A DNA stretch of 64,000 nucleotides from Candidatus Thorarchaeota archaeon (GCA_003345545.1 PRDH01000044.1:124001-188000), one strand, 5' to 3'; shown: positions 53,408 through 63,790, counted from the stretch's first letter. Translations and numbers: made by a program. The notes: generated from the sequence alone by a model not told the origin.

Positions 53408-54313
53408 TTGAGAGTTATCGATGCACATGCTCACACGTGGACAAGGGACATCATCAGCGAGCAGGACCGGCAGGCAAGGAAGATTGCAGCAGAACGAGCA
53501 GGCGTAGAACCCCAACTTGATTCTCCTGTTCAGAAACTCAAGGCTGCGATGAATAAGAGCGGCGTTGAGCGAGCGGTTGTCCTGCCAATAGACAGCGGCT
53601 TCACGCAGACCATGCCGCTGAGCCTCCAGGAGAAGACAGACTGGCACGCTGATGAGGTGGCCGACTTCCCTGACATCATCACATTTGTTGGGGTTGATCC
53701 GAGAAGAGGAGAAGAGGGTCTTCGAGAGCTTGAACGTGCTGTCACAGAGAAGGGATGCCGCGGTTGGAAGATGTACCCACCGAATGGTTTCTACCCTGAT
53801 GATGACTCGTTCTACCCATACTACGAGAAATGCGTGGACCTAGACATTCCAATCGTGATTCATACAGGGTTCACTTCGAGATTCAAACACGTGAAGTATG
53901 GACAGCCAGTCTATGTCGATAAGATAGCCACTGACTTCCCTACGCTGAAGATTGTCCTAGCACATGTCGGAGCCCCGTGGGTAAATGAGGCACTAATGGT
54001 TGCATCCAAGAATCCAAATGTGTCAGTCGATGTTTCTGGGTGGCAAATCTTCGCCTCGAAAGTGCCAATCAGAGTCTGCCAGATGATTGCAGAGGCCAAA
54101 CTGAATCGTGTGTTCCCTAATAGGATGTTATTCGGAAGTGACTTTCCGCTCTTTGAATATGCCTTGCCTCTTGAAAAATGGGTTCGATTCTTCGCGAAAC
54201 TCCAGCTGCCGAATGACATGGTGGACCAAGGATATGCACAGATAAGTGAGGATGAGATTGAAACGGTGATGTGGAAAAACGCTGAACGCTTGTTCTTTGG
54301 TGATAGACATTGA
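53408..54313 (+). CDS. Amidohydrolase-related metal-dependent hydrolase
   Basis: The 301-residue TIM-barrel protein of the PF04909 type has VIDAHAHTW (strand 1 metal site), PIVIHTGFTS, KIVLAHVGAPWV and MLFGSDFPLF. This group includes decarboxylases and hydrolases of cyclic or aromatic acids, so the substrate is open. TTG 53408 (MRVIDAHAHTW) gives the typical family start; an upstream TTG at 53387 is also open. Overlaps the Mut7-C gene by 4 bp. Confidence 0.85.
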   Translation: MRVIDAHAHTWTRDIISEQDRQARKIAAERAGVEPQLDSPVQKLKAAMNKSGVERAVVLPIDSGFTQTMPLSLQEKTDWHADEVADFPDIITFVGVDPRRGEEGLRELERAVTEKGCRGWKMYPPNGFYPDDDSFYPYYEKCVDLDIPIVIHTGFTSRFKHVKYGQPVYVDKIATDFPTLKIVLAHVGAPWVNEALMVASKNPNVSVDVSGWQIFASKVPIRVCQMIAEAKLNRVFPNRMLFGSDFPLFEYALPLEKWVRFFAKLQLPNDMVDQGYAQISEDEIETVMWKNAERLFFGDRH

Positions 54314-54801
54314 CGACATTCATCGTAGATGCCATGCTTGGAAAGCTCGCAACATGGCTCCGTCTCACAGGTCATGATACATTCTATTCCACGGTGATGC
54401 CTGATGAAGAGATGGTGCGCATAGCACACGAGCAGAATAGGGTCTTGCTCACTTCGGACGCCACTCTCTTCGGCCAGGCACAGGAGGCAGGGGTTGAAGC
54501 GATGCTTGTGAGAGGGTCTGTGGATGAGGGCGTTGCTAGCGTCTTCTCAAAATACGGAATCAATGCCGCGGCGGATCCTGCTACATCAAGATGCACAAAA
54601 TGCAATGGTGACCTTGTTCACATCATGGGGGATGAAAAAGTGCAGATCAAGGACCTTGTCCATGAGAAGACCTACAACTACTATGATGAGTTCTGGTACT
54701 GCAGATACTGCAAGAGTGTCTTCTTTCGAGGTGGACAGTGGATCAACATCGATGCATACATGGAGAGGATATCAGAGCTCATGCGAGATCTTGAGAGCTA
54801 G
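54310..54801 (+). CDS. Mut7-C RNase-domain protein (PIN-like fold plus zinc ribbon)
   Basis: The 163-residue protein has FIVDAMLGKLATWLRLTGHDT, VLLTSDATLF and EAMLVRG, the acidic-residue pattern of the Mut7-C PIN-like domain, and a split zinc ribbon (CTKCNGDL, CRYCKSVFFRGG). The family is often linked to RNA processing or decay. TTG start 54310 overlaps the amidohydrolase stop (ATTGA). Confidence 0.88.
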   Translation: MTTFIVDAMLGKLATWLRLTGHDTFYSTVMPDEEMVRIAHEQNRVLLTSDATLFGQAQEAGVEAMLVRGSVDEGVASVFSKYGINAAADPATSRCTKCNGDLVHIMGDEKVQIKDLVHEKTYNYYDEFWYCRYCKSVFFRGGQWINIDAYMERISELMRDLES

Positions 54802-54802
54802 A

Positions 54803-55255
54803 CTAACCCTCTCGAATCGAGATGTCATACTGGAACGGTATACAATCCTTGATAGACCTAGTGAGATGGCAATACTCCTTCATGAGAGAGATACACCGCT
54901 CCCCAGTCTCAAGCTCATCCTCCCCAACAACGACCTCGCCTGAGATAGTGACACCGGTAATGCGATAGCCAGTACCATCGAAGGCCGACGTGGCAGTGCC
55001 TCGAAGCACAAGTGACTTGAGTTCCATCTCAAAGCGGCGCTGGAAGTCAAGAAATGTATTGTTCAAGCATCCAAGAATCGTGGACACGAATAACTCATCT
55101 GGACAGATGCCAGTGCCTTTTCCACCATATGCCTCCGGGGTGTCGTAGATAATCTTGCGCCCGGCACTCACTGTTGCAGTACCGCCAGTCTGACCGTCCC
55201 ACTCTGAGGTGGAGTGATACACTATCTTCTTGGGGTATTTTGACTTCAGTCGCAT
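54803..55255 (-). CDS. OsmC/Ohr-like peroxiredoxin-fold protein
   Basis: The 150-residue protein has the two conserved redox cysteines of OsmC proteins (STILGCLNNTFLDF and KEYCHLTRSI) and the GKGTGICPDELF segment. Members reduce organic peroxides. The ATG is at 55253-55255. Faces the Mut7-C gene tail to tail, 1 bp apart. Confidence 0.9.
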   Translation of the reverse strand: MRLKSKYPKKIVYHSTSEWDGQTGGTATVSAGRKIIYDTPEAYGGKGTGICPDELFVSTILGCLNNTFLDFQRRFEMELKSLVLRGTATSAFDGTGYRITGVTISGEVVVGEDELETGERCISLMKEYCHLTRSIKDCIPFQYDISIREG

Positions 55256-55361
55256 ATTGGAGCCCCTTGCCTACTGCCAAGGAAGCTAGGATTAAGCGTT
55301 CCGGTAGGTCTAGTCAGTAATTCATTTAAACGGGGATTGTGACCTAGCATCGGGATTATTC

Positions 55362-56405
55362 ATGCCTCGAAGGATGAAAGCAGCCATGTACTATGGCATA
55401 GGCGATGTGCGGTACGAGGAAACAGATATTCCGAAGATAGGACCAGGAGAGCTCTTAATCAAGATTGGAACTGCCCTTACCTGTGGCACCGATGTCAAGA
55501 CATACAAGAGAGGGCATCCGATCCTGCTAAAGCACATTCCTTCACTCTTTGGACATGAGTACGCGGGGACCGTAGAGGAAGTGGGAAAGGGTGTGCAGAA
55601 GTTCAAGGAGGGAATGCGTGTTGTAGCCACGAACTCCGCCCCGTGTGGTGAGTGCTTCTTCTGCAAGAGGGACGCGCCCAATCTGTGTGCCAAACTCAAG
55701 GATAGTCTTGTCAATGGAGCCTTTGCTGAGTATATCCGAGTTCCTGAAGCAGTCGTCAGGTGGAACACCCATCCGATACCGGACTCGCTCTCTTTCAGAG
55801 ATGCTGCTCTCACTGAACCATTGGCATGCGTGGTCCATGGTATCGAAGAATCGAACATCAGACCGGGCGACACTGCAGTCGTCATCGGAGCAGGACCGAT
55901 AGGTCAGATGATGGCCATGCAGGCCAAGAAGAGGGGTGCGTCCACGGTCATTGTTTCAGACCTAGTGGACCTCAGGCGAGAGATAGCGAGAAAGGCAGGA
56001 GCAGATGTTGTTATAGATCCCTCCAAGGAAGACCCTGTGGAACGGGTGAAGCAGGAGACCTCAGGGAGGGGGGCAGATGTCGTCATTGAGGCTGTGGGAA
56101 TTCCCAAACTATGGGAACAGGCAGTGAGCATGACCCGTGATGCCGGCACCACTGTGCTCTTCGGCGGAGCAGCATCAGGTACGAAGTTCGAGGTTGACAC
56201 TGCGAGGTTTCACTATGGAGAACTCACATTGAAAGGTATATTCCACCTCAAGCCACGACACGTGGAGCAGGCACTGCAAATCATCATCGCGGGCGACATC
56301 AAGTCAGATCTGCTCATTTCGCACAAGATGCCTCTAGAGAGGACAAGTGAAGCATTACAGATGATGGGCGAGGGCAAGTCCATGAAGGTCGAGATTACGC
56401 CGTAG
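55362..56405 (+). CDS. Zinc-dependent medium-chain alcohol/polyol dehydrogenase
   Basis: The 347-residue MDR protein has the catalytic zinc Cys in TALTCGTDVKTY, FGHEYAGTVEEVG (GHE), the structural zinc lobe CGECFFCKRDAPNLC and the nucleotide site VVIGAGPIGQMMAMQAKKRG with Asp-containing IVSDLVDLRRE, which suggests NAD(H). Resembles sorbitol or threonine dehydrogenases rather than quinone reductases. Distinct from the MDR protein at 44974, which lacks this catalytic Cys. ATG 55362. Confidence 0.9.
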   Translation: MPRRMKAAMYYGIGDVRYEETDIPKIGPGELLIKIGTALTCGTDVKTYKRGHPILLKHIPSLFGHEYAGTVEEVGKGVQKFKEGMRVVATNSAPCGECFFCKRDAPNLCAKLKDSLVNGAFAEYIRVPEAVVRWNTHPIPDSLSFRDAALTEPLACVVHGIEESNIRPGDTAVVIGAGPIGQMMAMQAKKRGASTVIVSDLVDLRREIARKAGADVVIDPSKEDPVERVKQETSGRGADVVIEAVGIPKLWEQAVSMTRDAGTTVLFGGAASGTKFEVDTARFHYGELTLKGIFHLKPRHVEQALQIIIAGDIKSDLLISHKMPLERTSEALQMMGEGKSMKVEITP

Positions 56406-56423
56406 TCAGAGTATGGTGAGTCT

Positions 56424-56915
56424 ATGACGAGAGATAATGATGACGGCTCACTGCGAGGAAAGGCTGACATCTATAGGACCATAGCAATAGAGAGAAGACG
56501 CTCCATGAAGCTGCGGGACAACGAACGAGTGCTCATTGAGGTAATCCGAAATCTTGACACCAAGCATAAGGGACTGGTTGTCATTGTGGAGGGAAAACGG
56601 GATGCCGCAGTCCTGCAGAACCTAGGTCTGAAGGCGCCAATAGTGAGAACACAGTCGAAACTGCTAAGGTACCAGTTGATTGAGCAGATTGTTGCAAGAG
56701 CAGGAGCGAAGGGGCAGGTGCTTATCCTGACTGACTACGACCAAGCGGGGGAGGATATCTGTAGCTACATTGAGAAAGCACTTGAAACAACGGGCGTCAG
56801 GACCCTGAAGGGTGTCAGAATCAAGATCCGAAAACTGATGGGCAACTGGAGATTCATAGAAGAATTGGTCGCTCTGTTCAAGAGAAGGGACTCGCCAGAG
56901 AACGTGTCAGTGTAG
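56424..56915 (+). CDS. Small Toprim-domain protein
   Basis: The 163-residue protein has a helical N-terminus and one Toprim domain: VVIVEGKRDAAVLQNLGL (catalytic Glu) and VLILTDYDQAGEDICSYIEK (DxD pair). It resembles archaeal stand-alone Toprim proteins (UPF0292-like, RNase M5/primase relatives). A nuclease or metal-dependent phosphotransfer role is inferred. Start ATG 56424, 18 nt after the dehydrogenase stop. Confidence 0.85.
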   Translation: MTRDNDDGSLRGKADIYRTIAIERRRSMKLRDNERVLIEVIRNLDTKHKGLVVIVEGKRDAAVLQNLGLKAPIVRTQSKLLRYQLIEQIVARAGAKGQVLILTDYDQAGEDICSYIEKALETTGVRTLKGVRIKIRKLMGNWRFIEELVALFKRRDSPENVSV

Positions 56916-56923
56916 GCAGGGTC

Positions 56924-57952
56924 CTACACAGTGACCTGACTTCCACAATTCGGGCAGATGAACTTGCCACCTGGAATCTCGGCTCCGCATACCCTGCAGA
57001 TCCTAGCCCTCTTTGCCCGCATCGTGTCAACTACCTCAGTAGACTGTGGCACAAGCACGAACTTGTTGTCAACGTACGAGAGCCGAAACTCCCGCGGACT
57101 CCCAGCAAGGTTCAAGAGATCAGTGGGCATGGGCAATCGGCACTTGTCATCCAGGCGTACAATTCTCGTTGTGTCAAGCATGTCAAGGTCAATGCCAGTC
57201 TGATGGAAACCAGAGATGACACCATCGCGGAGCTCGACCGTCATATCAGCTTTCGATGCAACCTGCTGACTGTGAGTCACAATAAAGAAGGATGTACCAA
57301 TGGTTTCGTTCAGCTCTTGGAACAGATCCAGAATCCTCTCACCGGTTTCCGGGTCCAGATCGCCCGTCGGTTCATCACAGAGGACAAGTCCTTTCCCTTC
57401 GGTATCAAGCAGATTGACGAGCGCACTTGCAATGGCCACACGCGACTTCTCACCGCCGCTCAGAGTTGTTGCCTTGTTGCGCTTTCTCTCCTCGAGTCCC
57501 ACCATCTTGATGAGTCTATCCACACGCTCCTTTCGGATAGCACGAGGTACTCCAGCAATCCTTGCAGCGAGCTCCACATTTTGCCATGCGTTGAGATGAG
57601 GCAGGAGATTGTTCAGCTGAAAATGGAATCCGATGAAGTTGCGTCGAGCCTCTGTCAAGACCCTTTCGCTGAGCTTGGTGATGTCAGTCCTCAGATTGGC
57701 CCAGTAGACGCGACCAACAGTCGCCTTTGTGATTCCCCCAATGACGTTGATGAGGGTTGTCTTACCTGATCCGGAGGGACCGACTACTGCCATGATCTTG
57801 CCCTCTAGAATCTGCAACGATACACCACTGAGGGCGACGACCTCTAACTCCTCAGCCTTATAGATCTTGTAGCACTCGTTCACACTGACTACAACGTCGT
57901 CAGGCAAGTCACTGTAGAGGTCCAGTTCTTCCTCCGTTTCGGTTATATTCAT
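56924..57952 (-). CDS. ABC transporter ATPase with C-terminal zinc ribbon
   Basis: The 342-residue protein is a MacB/LolD-type ATPase: Walker A GPSGSGKTT, FHFQLNNLLPHLNAWQNVELA (Q-loop region), TLSGGEKSRVAIA (signature), VLCDEPTGDLDPETGE (Walker B) and THSQQVASK. Beyond residue 245 comes an added domain ending in a zinc ribbon (CRVCGAEIPGGKFICPNCG), unusual for this class. It sits 10 bp after the permease gene on the same strand and is the likely partner of the two FtsX proteins. Confidence 0.9.
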   Translation of the reverse strand: MNITETEEELDLYSDLPDDVVVSVNECYKIYKAEELEVVALSGVSLQILEGKIMAVVGPSGSGKTTLINVIGGITKATVGRVYWANLRTDITKLSERVLTEARRNFIGFHFQLNNLLPHLNAWQNVELAARIAGVPRAIRKERVDRLIKMVGLEERKRNKATTLSGGEKSRVAIASALVNLLDTEGKGLVLCDEPTGDLDPETGERILDLFQELNETIGTSFFIVTHSQQVASKADMTVELRDGVISGFHQTGIDLDMLDTTRIVRLDDKCRLPMPTDLLNLAGSPREFRLSYVDNKFVLVPQSTEVVDTMRAKRARICRVCGAEIPGGKFICPNCGSQVTV

Positions 57953-57962
57953 TCTTTCTCCC

Positions 57963-60878
57963 TCACATGTTTCTCAATACTTCGGCAGGATTTGTGTTCG
58001 CTGCTCTACGAGCTGGATAATAGCACGCCGCTATCATCACTGTACACTCCAATAGGATTGTGAATAGCATAACAAGAAGTGGATACGTCAACGCCTTTGG
58101 CAGAATAGGCCAGACTGAAGATATCCCAAAGGTGAGTAGTGTCTGTGTGTAGCCGAATAGGACACCCAGGCCAAGACTAATCAGAACTGCCGCAAGAACG
58201 CTCCCTGCGAACTCGCCGAACACAAGACTGATGATTTGTCGTTTCGTACCACCGATCGCACGAAAGAGCGCATACTCGGGTTCGCGTTCCAGCACAGCAG
58301 AACCCAAGAATAGTGCTATTGATGAGATACCCATTGCGGCACACATGATGAAGCTGATCATTGTCAGTCCTTCCAAGCCAGCCACGAACAACCCTGTGAC
58401 AGTATCAGGGCCAAACTCAATTGTTCCTGCTGTGTAGACAGTGGTGTACTGCAGGGATTCAAGGTGTGCGATCAGTTCTACAACATCGTCGAGTGAGGAT
58501 GCACCCACAAAGAAGGTCCCAGTGGTCGTGGCGCTGGTTTCATATGCGAGATCTTGGAGATTGACTAGTGCAAATCCGCCGAGACCCGGCTGGAACCCAA
58601 AGAATGCGCCAAAGGGGATGCCCTCAAGGTCCCTTGTTGATGCCATTCCAAAGCCAGGTGCACTGATCATCATTCCTACCACTTGAAAGTTCACTATCTT
58701 ATGACTCGTTGTTGTTGTCACATCGATGGACAGAGTGGCTCCCACTGTGAGGTTCCAAGCCGTGGCATAGTCCTCGCTTATGATGATGCCATTTTCCGTG
58801 TTGTCGAGGGCCGTAAGAATGATATCAGAGCTGCTCCCGACGAAACTCGTGGATTTGAAATTCCCTATGTCCCTGTAGTGCGCCGCATCAATTCCTTCTA
58901 GATAGAATCCTTCTTCGCCAACATGGGACAAAGCCTCAATCACAGGGGTCCCACCATCAGCCTCGGAGTATCCTGGAAGACCGTCAAGCCAGTCGAGAGA
59001 GTTGCGAGTAGTTTCGATTCTCAATGTTGACCCAACCGCATAGTCTGCCTCGTTCGCGAGCGTGTCTTCGAAACTTGCAGTCTGAATCAGCATCATCGTG
59101 GTTGTCGTCAGAGTCAGTGTCAAAATCACAAGAAGCGGGATGAACTGCCCTTTACGTCTGCGCAGACTCTGAGTGAGATAGAGCCTCTTCTCACCCATGA
59201 TTCGAGCCACTCTTTCTGATGCCTCCGCTGTGATCAGTCTCATCGCCCGTGAACCCAAGTATGCTGCTGCAAACAGGAGAAACGTCGATATCAGAATCTC
59301 AAGGATGGCAGTCTGACCTGTCGGATTGAGCAGAATTGGCATCACGAGCAGCATGACGAGCGCCGCACCCAATCCAATAGCGTAGTGCGAGAAGCGAACG
59401 GTCTCAGGAACCTCATAGGTCAATCGAGTCGTGGGCTGTCCAATCTCAGTGACATCAATCCGTCTTGAAACATGGAATAGGTATGTTGCAGGAAGGAAAA
59501 GTGCGATGATTGTAGCAAGAATCAACGCATGTGATGGGATTGCAAGTTCATTCAGGAACACATAGTAGCTGGGGAGATCAAAAGACAGGAGCCCCGTTGA
59601 GGACCCCATGAGTGGTGCCATCAGAGAAGTGAAGCCTAGCCCGATGAGCAAGCCGGTGGCGGCAAGGATTAGAGACTCCCAGATGAGTGTGCCGAAAACT
59701 TGATTGAAGGAGGCACCCTTGGACCGAAGGGCACTGATTTCGCCCTTCTTCTGTGAAATCGAGGTTTCTGAGGTGAAGATGGTCAACATCAGGCTCATGA
59801 CCATGATTGGCAGAGCTAGGAGAATCAAGACCTGACTTGCCACATATGTGTCGATGTGGGTCTGAAGAATCTTGATGTTGTTCAGACCCCGAACAGAGAG
59901 AGTCTCATCGCTCTCCTCTATTTGTGTTTTCAGTGCCAGCATGTTCACTGCTGCCTCAGTTGGTCCAGCTGCAATGAGGCCATCTGCCGACCCCCTTACA
60001 AAACCCACCGGCGAGAAGAAACCATTGTAAGTAATCATCTCAACCGATTCATCGCCAATCTCGTCAGCCAACATGAGAACTGAATCACTGATTCCCATGA
60101 CACTCTCCGTGGGGCCAAATGAGTCCCAGTTTTTACGGGATACATCAGAAAATGAAATGCTCACTGTTGAAGACTGAAGAACCTCATAGATTCCAGCAAC
60201 CGTCAGATTCCGCACTACCTGCCGGTGCAGAAGCAGAGGGTCAAACGGATGACTCTGGGAGGGCGCATAGTTGGTACGGAGCACGTCGATGCCAATTTCA
60301 GATCCGATTTGGATATTGACATTGTTGTTAGTGACCTCCTGAGCAGTTTCCACGAATCTGCGAGAGACCAATATCTCTCCGGGGCTGAGCGAGAAATTGC
60401 CTTCCCAATCAAGCTCCTTAGACCAAACCGCAAGAATCTCAGGGGTCACAATAATGACTCTTCCATCTTTGATTCCATGTGCATAGTTGACATCTGTTGT
60501 GTAGTAAGACTCCCATTCGGTGGTAATCCCGTCAACTCTAAGGATGCCCACGGTAGTAGGGGTAATATGAGCGTACTCGGCAAACGGGCTCTTCAGAATT
60601 AGCTCTTGGGCATCAAAGAGCCGAGTATAGACGGGAGCCTCTGGTTCGTTTTGAACGCTGAACTGGTAGGCATTATCATCAAAATACTCCCTAATGGCGA
60701 GCCTCGTACCGGTGTTGGTCCATGTGAAGACTGTGGTCGGAAGTGCTATACTGATTGCGAGGACGAACGCAATTCCCATGTTCCGTGTTCTACTATTCTT
60801 CAGAGAGGTGAACGCATAACCCAATGACCACAGACGATTACCTCGCAGCAGTCTTGGGTTGTTGCTTTTCTCGGACAT
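57963..60878 (-). CDS. Large FtsX/MacB-type ABC permease, copy 1
   Basis: The 971-residue membrane protein has one N-terminal span (about 29-50), a large extracytoplasmic domain (about 60-345), three spans at the end of the first half (353-470, with the 'F-T-S-E-T' type loop), a second long extracytoplasmic region (about 600-830) and the C-terminal FtsX unit (three spans, 835-950) with ALFRAIGGTKRQI and PARRAANTNPAEVLRNM. The duplicated FtsX organisation is seen in archaeal MacB-like exporters. Substrate unknown. Confidence 0.88.
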   Translation of the reverse strand: MSEKSNNPRLLRGNRLWSLGYAFTSLKNSRTRNMGIAFVLAISIALPTTVFTWTNTGTRLAIREYFDDNAYQFSVQNEPEAPVYTRLFDAQELILKSPFAEYAHITPTTVGILRVDGITTEWESYYTTDVNYAHGIKDGRVIIVTPEILAVWSKELDWEGNFSLSPGEILVSRRFVETAQEVTNNNVNIQIGSEIGIDVLRTNYAPSQSHPFDPLLLHRQVVRNLTVAGIYEVLQSSTVSISFSDVSRKNWDSFGPTESVMGISDSVLMLADEIGDESVEMITYNGFFSPVGFVRGSADGLIAAGPTEAAVNMLALKTQIEESDETLSVRGLNNIKILQTHIDTYVASQVLILLALPIMVMSLMLTIFTSETSISQKKGEISALRSKGASFNQVFGTLIWESLILAATGLLIGLGFTSLMAPLMGSSTGLLSFDLPSYYVFLNELAIPSHALILATIIALFLPATYLFHVSRRIDVTEIGQPTTRLTYEVPETVRFSHYAIGLGAALVMLLVMPILLNPTGQTAILEILISTFLLFAAAYLGSRAMRLITAEASERVARIMGEKRLYLTQSLRRRKGQFIPLLVILTLTLTTTTMMLIQTASFEDTLANEADYAVGSTLRIETTRNSLDWLDGLPGYSEADGGTPVIEALSHVGEEGFYLEGIDAAHYRDIGNFKSTSFVGSSSDIILTALDNTENGIIISEDYATAWNLTVGATLSIDVTTTTSHKIVNFQVVGMMISAPGFGMASTRDLEGIPFGAFFGFQPGLGGFALVNLQDLAYETSATTTGTFFVGASSLDDVVELIAHLESLQYTTVYTAGTIEFGPDTVTGLFVAGLEGLTMISFIMCAAMGISSIALFLGSAVLEREPEYALFRAIGGTKRQIISLVFGEFAGSVLAAVLISLGLGVLFGYTQTLLTFGISSVWPILPKALTYPLLVMLFTILLECTVMIAACYYPARRAANTNPAEVLRNM

Positions 60879-60887
60879 CTTTTCACC

Positions 60888-63788
60888 TCACATATTTCGT
60901 AGTACGACAGCTGGCTCAGTTCTAGATGCTTCCCGAGCTGGCAGAAAGGCTCCAATCACCATGGTCACAATCTCGAGGAATAGCACGATCGATAGGAATT
61001 GTAGTGGAAACGAGACTGTAGTGGCAAGGGTTCTTGAGAACGGACTCATGTTGTTAAGCAGGATTCCCATGACATAGGCGAAGACCGCACCAAGAAGCAG
61101 ACTGAGAACAAGAGAAGCGATGACGACGCCTGTAAACTCGGAGAAGACCATTACTACAACCTGTCTACGTGAACCTCCAATTGCTCGGATTACAGCATAT
61201 TCCTTCCTACGTTCTCTCACCACCGAACCCAGAGAAACTGATAATGCGAATATGCTGAGGATGAGGGACATCACGAATCCAATCGAGAACAGACCTTCCA
61301 CCGTGTTCAGGAATAGAGCAGTACTGAGAGACCGGCTTTTGAGGTCGAATTCTTGAGGAGTGTTCGGATAGACTCCCGGTAGCAGCCGCAGTTCAGTGGT
61401 CAGAAGTGTACGATTGACATCATCCTGAAGGTCTACAAGAAACAGGTCTGTTGTGTGACTATCGATTTCGGTTTCGATGTAGCCCAGATTGGCTACTGCA
61501 AACCCAGCATATTTCGCCTGATAGCCAAATCCAGCTCCAAGAGAGGATGGTGGTATGTCCGTGACCGATGCATATCCAAATCCAGGTGCGCTGTAGACTA
61601 TTCCAACGACGATGAACTCGACAATCTGTGTTGCTCCAGGACCACTCATCTCAAGATTCAGAGTGTCTCCTTCAGTCTTGTTCCACATCGTTGCATAATA
61701 CTTGCTGATGATGATACCATTGGGTACTGCAGCCAATGTTGAGAGGACCTCTGATGGTTCCTCGCCGTAAAAACTCGATTGATCAAAGTCGCCTATCAGA
61801 GCATACTGCTCTGGGTATAGAGCCTCAATTGTGAATAAGTCGGGGCCCAATCGTGCCCAAGTTCTCAGGACAGGCATAGCGCTCTCTATCCCGCTGTAAT
61901 TGCCGAGTGTGTTATTGAAGCCGAACTCTCTGATTGTACAGTCTATGCGCAGGTCTGCACCGACTGCATATTCGACCTCTCTTGTCAGGTCCACGCGAAG
62001 GCTTTCCGACTGGACTGCAAATGCAATTGTTGTAGACATCGTGAGAGCGAGAACTACCATCAGTGGTATGATTCGTCCCTTTCTCATCTTGAGGTAGCCT
62101 GCTGAGATGAGGTTCTTTTGTCCCAATAGGAAGGATAGTCTCTCAGAGACCTTGGCAAGCCCGACTCTTGAAACCTTGGAACCATTGTATGCTATGAAGA
62201 ACCAAGCCGCAGTCCCGAGAGCAAGTTCCATCATGAAGAAGATAGGACTCCTAGGCAGAATCAGCATCATCACGATGGCGATAATCAGGAGGACAATGGA
62301 CGCTCCAATTGTGAATCCGTGAGACTCTGTCTGTTCAGCGGAGTCTGCTGTTGCTTCCATGAGTGTAAGTCCAATCTCTGCCTGAGCATCTCTTCGGGCA
62401 CGATAGAGAATGAATAACATGCTCGGCAGAACTGTCAGACCGACTGCTCGTAGAATCGTACCCGATGTCAATACAGTATTGGAGAGATAGTAGGCATAGA
62501 CACTCCAATCGAAAGTCATGAAATTGATAGAGGCAGGAATCAGCGGGGCAAACAGAATACTAAACACTACACCCATAAAGACAGCAATAGATGAAATGAA
62601 CAAGGTTTCCCAGAGGAATACTGAGGACACTTGAGAATAACTGGCACCCTTTGAACGGATAATTCCAATCTCTACAGTCCTCGGTGCCATAAAGGTGTCA
62701 GCCGCAAAGACCGAGAAGAAGAGGGCAAGAAGTATGACAGGGAGCGCAAGGATGGAGAGCGAGAGAGTCGACACATAGGTATTGACTGAACTCTGCATCT
62801 CGTTAATCTTATCAGAGCCAAGCCAACTGACGCGAAATCTCTCTTCAGTGCGGTATATCATGCCGAATAGATTCATTGCCACATTCTCAGGGCCGGCAGC
62901 CGCTAGGGCCGTTGCAGACACACGAACGAGAGTTGATGACTCAAAGAATCCGTTCTCCGAGAGTATGTCAGGGGAAATAGAGTCCTTCAGGATGAAGACA
63001 CTATCCCGGATGCCCAGAACAGGGTATCGCATGTTGGTGATATTCAGGTTCTCTCGGTATATGGAAGGCATTGCTTGCTCGAGCATAGAATTGCCTGTTG
63101 TTGGATCGTAGATGCCAACAATCGTCAATGAGGTCAGACTGACTCTGCCAAGGGTTCCAATCTGTACTGGTATGGCTGTTCCCTCACCCGTGAGGAGTTC
63201 AATATCAATCTCATCTCCGAGTTCGAGATTGGTCTTGAAGACATAATCAACATAGGAGATGAACTGGGATGAAACAAGTATCTCACCAGCCTGTAGCTCG
63301 GATAAGCCCTGATACAGGAACTCATTGGCAGTCAGAGCGAGAAAATCATTGTCCACAAAAACGACTCTGGTATCCTTTAGTCCCTCCGTATAGACCGAAC
63401 CATCAAAATCATACAGAGTTGTATTCGGCAGCTCTGTCCCCCAGACCAGGCCAATCGTGGAGTTCAAACGGTAAGTGCTCTCAACAAAAGGGTCCTGCAT
63501 CATATAGGACTGGGCCAACACAAGATCTTCAGGATAACCGGCCTCTGCGCTCACATCAAGCTGGTATGAGTTTGCCTCAAGGTACTCATAGATGCTCACG
63601 TATACCCCCGTGTCTCCCCACACCATTGTCGAAGCAAAGAGGCTGATACCTAGACTGAGTGTCAGCGCCAGACTGACTGCCCTGAAGGGATTCGCACGAA
63701 TCGTACTGAGTGCATAAGACAGTCCATACCTGGTATTTCCCTTGGACTTCAGTCCTGTTGATCTCCTTGTTGCAGCCAATAGTATCAC
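60888..63788 (-). CDS. Large FtsX/MacB-type ABC permease, copy 2
   Basis: The 966-residue paralogue of the downstream permease has the same plan: N-terminal span (about 33-53), extracytoplasmic domain, a central FtsX-like unit (IGIIRSKGASYSQV), a second extracytoplasmic region and a C-terminal unit with YAVIRAIGGSRRQVVVMVF and PAREASRTEPAVVLRNM. It precedes copy 1 by 9 bp, and both are followed by the ATPase gene. The two probably form a heterodimeric exporter or a mechanotransmission complex. Confidence 0.88.
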   Translation of the reverse strand: MILLAATRRSTGLKSKGNTRYGLSYALSTIRANPFRAVSLALTLSLGISLFASTMVWGDTGVYVSIYEYLEANSYQLDVSAEAGYPEDLVLAQSYMMQDPFVESTYRLNSTIGLVWGTELPNTTLYDFDGSVYTEGLKDTRVVFVDNDFLALTANEFLYQGLSELQAGEILVSSQFISYVDYVFKTNLELGDEIDIELLTGEGTAIPVQIGTLGRVSLTSLTIVGIYDPTTGNSMLEQAMPSIYRENLNITNMRYPVLGIRDSVFILKDSISPDILSENGFFESSTLVRVSATALAAAGPENVAMNLFGMIYRTEERFRVSWLGSDKINEMQSSVNTYVSTLSLSILALPVILLALFFSVFAADTFMAPRTVEIGIIRSKGASYSQVSSVFLWETLFISSIAVFMGVVFSILFAPLIPASINFMTFDWSVYAYYLSNTVLTSGTILRAVGLTVLPSMLFILYRARRDAQAEIGLTLMEATADSAEQTESHGFTIGASIVLLIIAIVMMLILPRSPIFFMMELALGTAAWFFIAYNGSKVSRVGLAKVSERLSFLLGQKNLISAGYLKMRKGRIIPLMVVLALTMSTTIAFAVQSESLRVDLTREVEYAVGADLRIDCTIREFGFNNTLGNYSGIESAMPVLRTWARLGPDLFTIEALYPEQYALIGDFDQSSFYGEEPSEVLSTLAAVPNGIIISKYYATMWNKTEGDTLNLEMSGPGATQIVEFIVVGIVYSAPGFGYASVTDIPPSSLGAGFGYQAKYAGFAVANLGYIETEIDSHTTDLFLVDLQDDVNRTLLTTELRLLPGVYPNTPQEFDLKSRSLSTALFLNTVEGLFSIGFVMSLILSIFALSVSLGSVVRERRKEYAVIRAIGGSRRQVVVMVFSEFTGVVIASLVLSLLLGAVFAYVMGILLNNMSPFSRTLATTVSFPLQFLSIVLFLEIVTMVIGAFLPAREASRTEPAVVLRNM

Positions 63789-63790
63789 TC

